From positions 1 to 6,210 of the forward strand of contig JAUUYI010000138.1 of NCBI GenBank assembly GCA_030590525.1: a stretch of DNA of 6,210 nucleotides. Direction: 5' to 3'. Source of the stretch: Sedimenticola sp. (GTDB taxonomy: Bacteria; Pseudomonadota; Gammaproteobacteria; Chromatiales; Chromatiaceae). Below, piece after piece: positions 5,932 through 6,210 of this stretch. How positions within the stretch are numbered: the stretch's first letter is position 1; every line of letters begins with the position of its first letter. A program made the position numbers and the translations under genes. A model generated the notes under the pieces. The model did no database searches. It had not been told where the DNA came from and saw only the letters and a program-made list of their open reading frames with translations.

Positions 5932-6210
5932 CACTGTTGCAGTGGGCTTTCGATACCGTGCTGGGATTTGCCTTGTTATGGCTGGCCTGGCGGGTGCTGG
6001 CCAGCCCGGATCTGTTCCGAGCCATTGTGTTGTTCATCGCCTTCGGGCTTTTGATGGCACTGGCCTGGGTACGGCTCGATGCAACCGATGTCGCCCTGGC
6101 CGAGGCGGCCATCGGCGCGGGCTTGACTGGCGCCCTGTTGCTGGCCGCACTGGCAAGGCTCGAATCGAAGAATAAAACAAAGGCGCCTATCAAAAAGACC
6201 CTGAGCCCGA
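5919..6210 (+). CDS. DUF4040 (MbhD / MrpA-tail-like) subunit of the Mrp antiporter, cut by the right edge
   Basis: 97 codons are visible, with no stop before the window ends. Three hydrophobic helices (about 10-26, 31-52 and 58-80) are followed by a Lys-rich tail (LESKNKTKAPIKK, 81-93). The block DATDVALAEAAIGAGLTGAL (54-73) is the hallmark of DUF4040, the domain found as MbhD in Mrp-type hydrogenases and at the C-terminus of full-length MrpA. A free-standing gene means the MrpA function is split here, so a separate mnhB and MrpA/D-like large subunits would be expected to the right. GTG at 5919 (13-nt overlap with mnhG, GAGG ten bases upstream) is taken as the start. GTG at 5928 would give the classic GTGA 4-base overlap and a protein three residues shorter; it is almost equally likely. 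Confidence 0.82.
   Translation, partial: MEAVTLLQWAFDTVLGFALLWLAWRVLASPDLFRAIVLFIAFGLLMALAWVRLDATDVALAEAAIGAGLTGALLLAALARLESKNKTKAPIKKTLSP

Noticed and set aside
1..6210. CRISPR array, tRNA, rRNA or transposase gene
   Set aside because: No regularly spaced direct repeats, no tRNA-like cloverleaf and no transposase motif were seen on either strand.

Overview
This window looks like chromosome from a gammaproteobacterium with moderately high GC, probably marine, saline or alkaline-adapted. The lineage rests on gene order (yqgE-ruvX-pyrR, as known in Pseudomonas and relatives) and on an NhaR of enterobacterial length and sequence. The habitat is inferred from three different classes of Na+/H+ or cation/H+ antiporter genes within about 3.6 kb. 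No genus can be named from the sequence alone.

Left part (1-1439, minus strand): a compact run yqgE -> ruvX -> pyrR, transcribed toward base 1. The gap between yqgE and ruvX is 9 nt and ruvX and pyrR overlap by 11 nt. PyrR runs off the left edge; pyrB and pyrC would be expected beyond it.

Middle (1440-1645): the divergent intergenic region between yqgE and nhaR. Almost all of it is one ~160-bp imperfect palindrome with perfect 17-bp inverted ends, a possible CTAA target duplication and no coding potential. It looks like a MITE or other non-autonomous repeat that inserted directly in front of nhaR.

Right part (1646-6210, plus strand): nhaR and nhaA lie 16 nt apart and form a sensor/antiporter pair. 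They are followed by a 244-bp non-coding stretch and then by the remnant of a CPA2 (Kef/Ybal-like) cation:proton antiporter. This remnant keeps the two ends of the membrane domain, but the middle and the C-terminal regulatory domain are missing. An Mrp/Mnh-type multisubunit antiporter operon begins at 4816: mnhE, mnhF, mnhG and a DUF4040 (MbhD/MrpA-tail-like) subunit cut by the right edge. Its last three genes overlap and are probably translationally coupled. Together the right half is a sodium/pH homeostasis block: NhaR would sense Na+ and switch on NhaA, while Mrp would provide respiration-coupled Na+ extrusion.

No tRNA, rRNA, CRISPR array, transposase or convincing terminator was seen. No wholly new system was recognised. 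The most interesting items are the palindromic element and the internally deleted antiporter.
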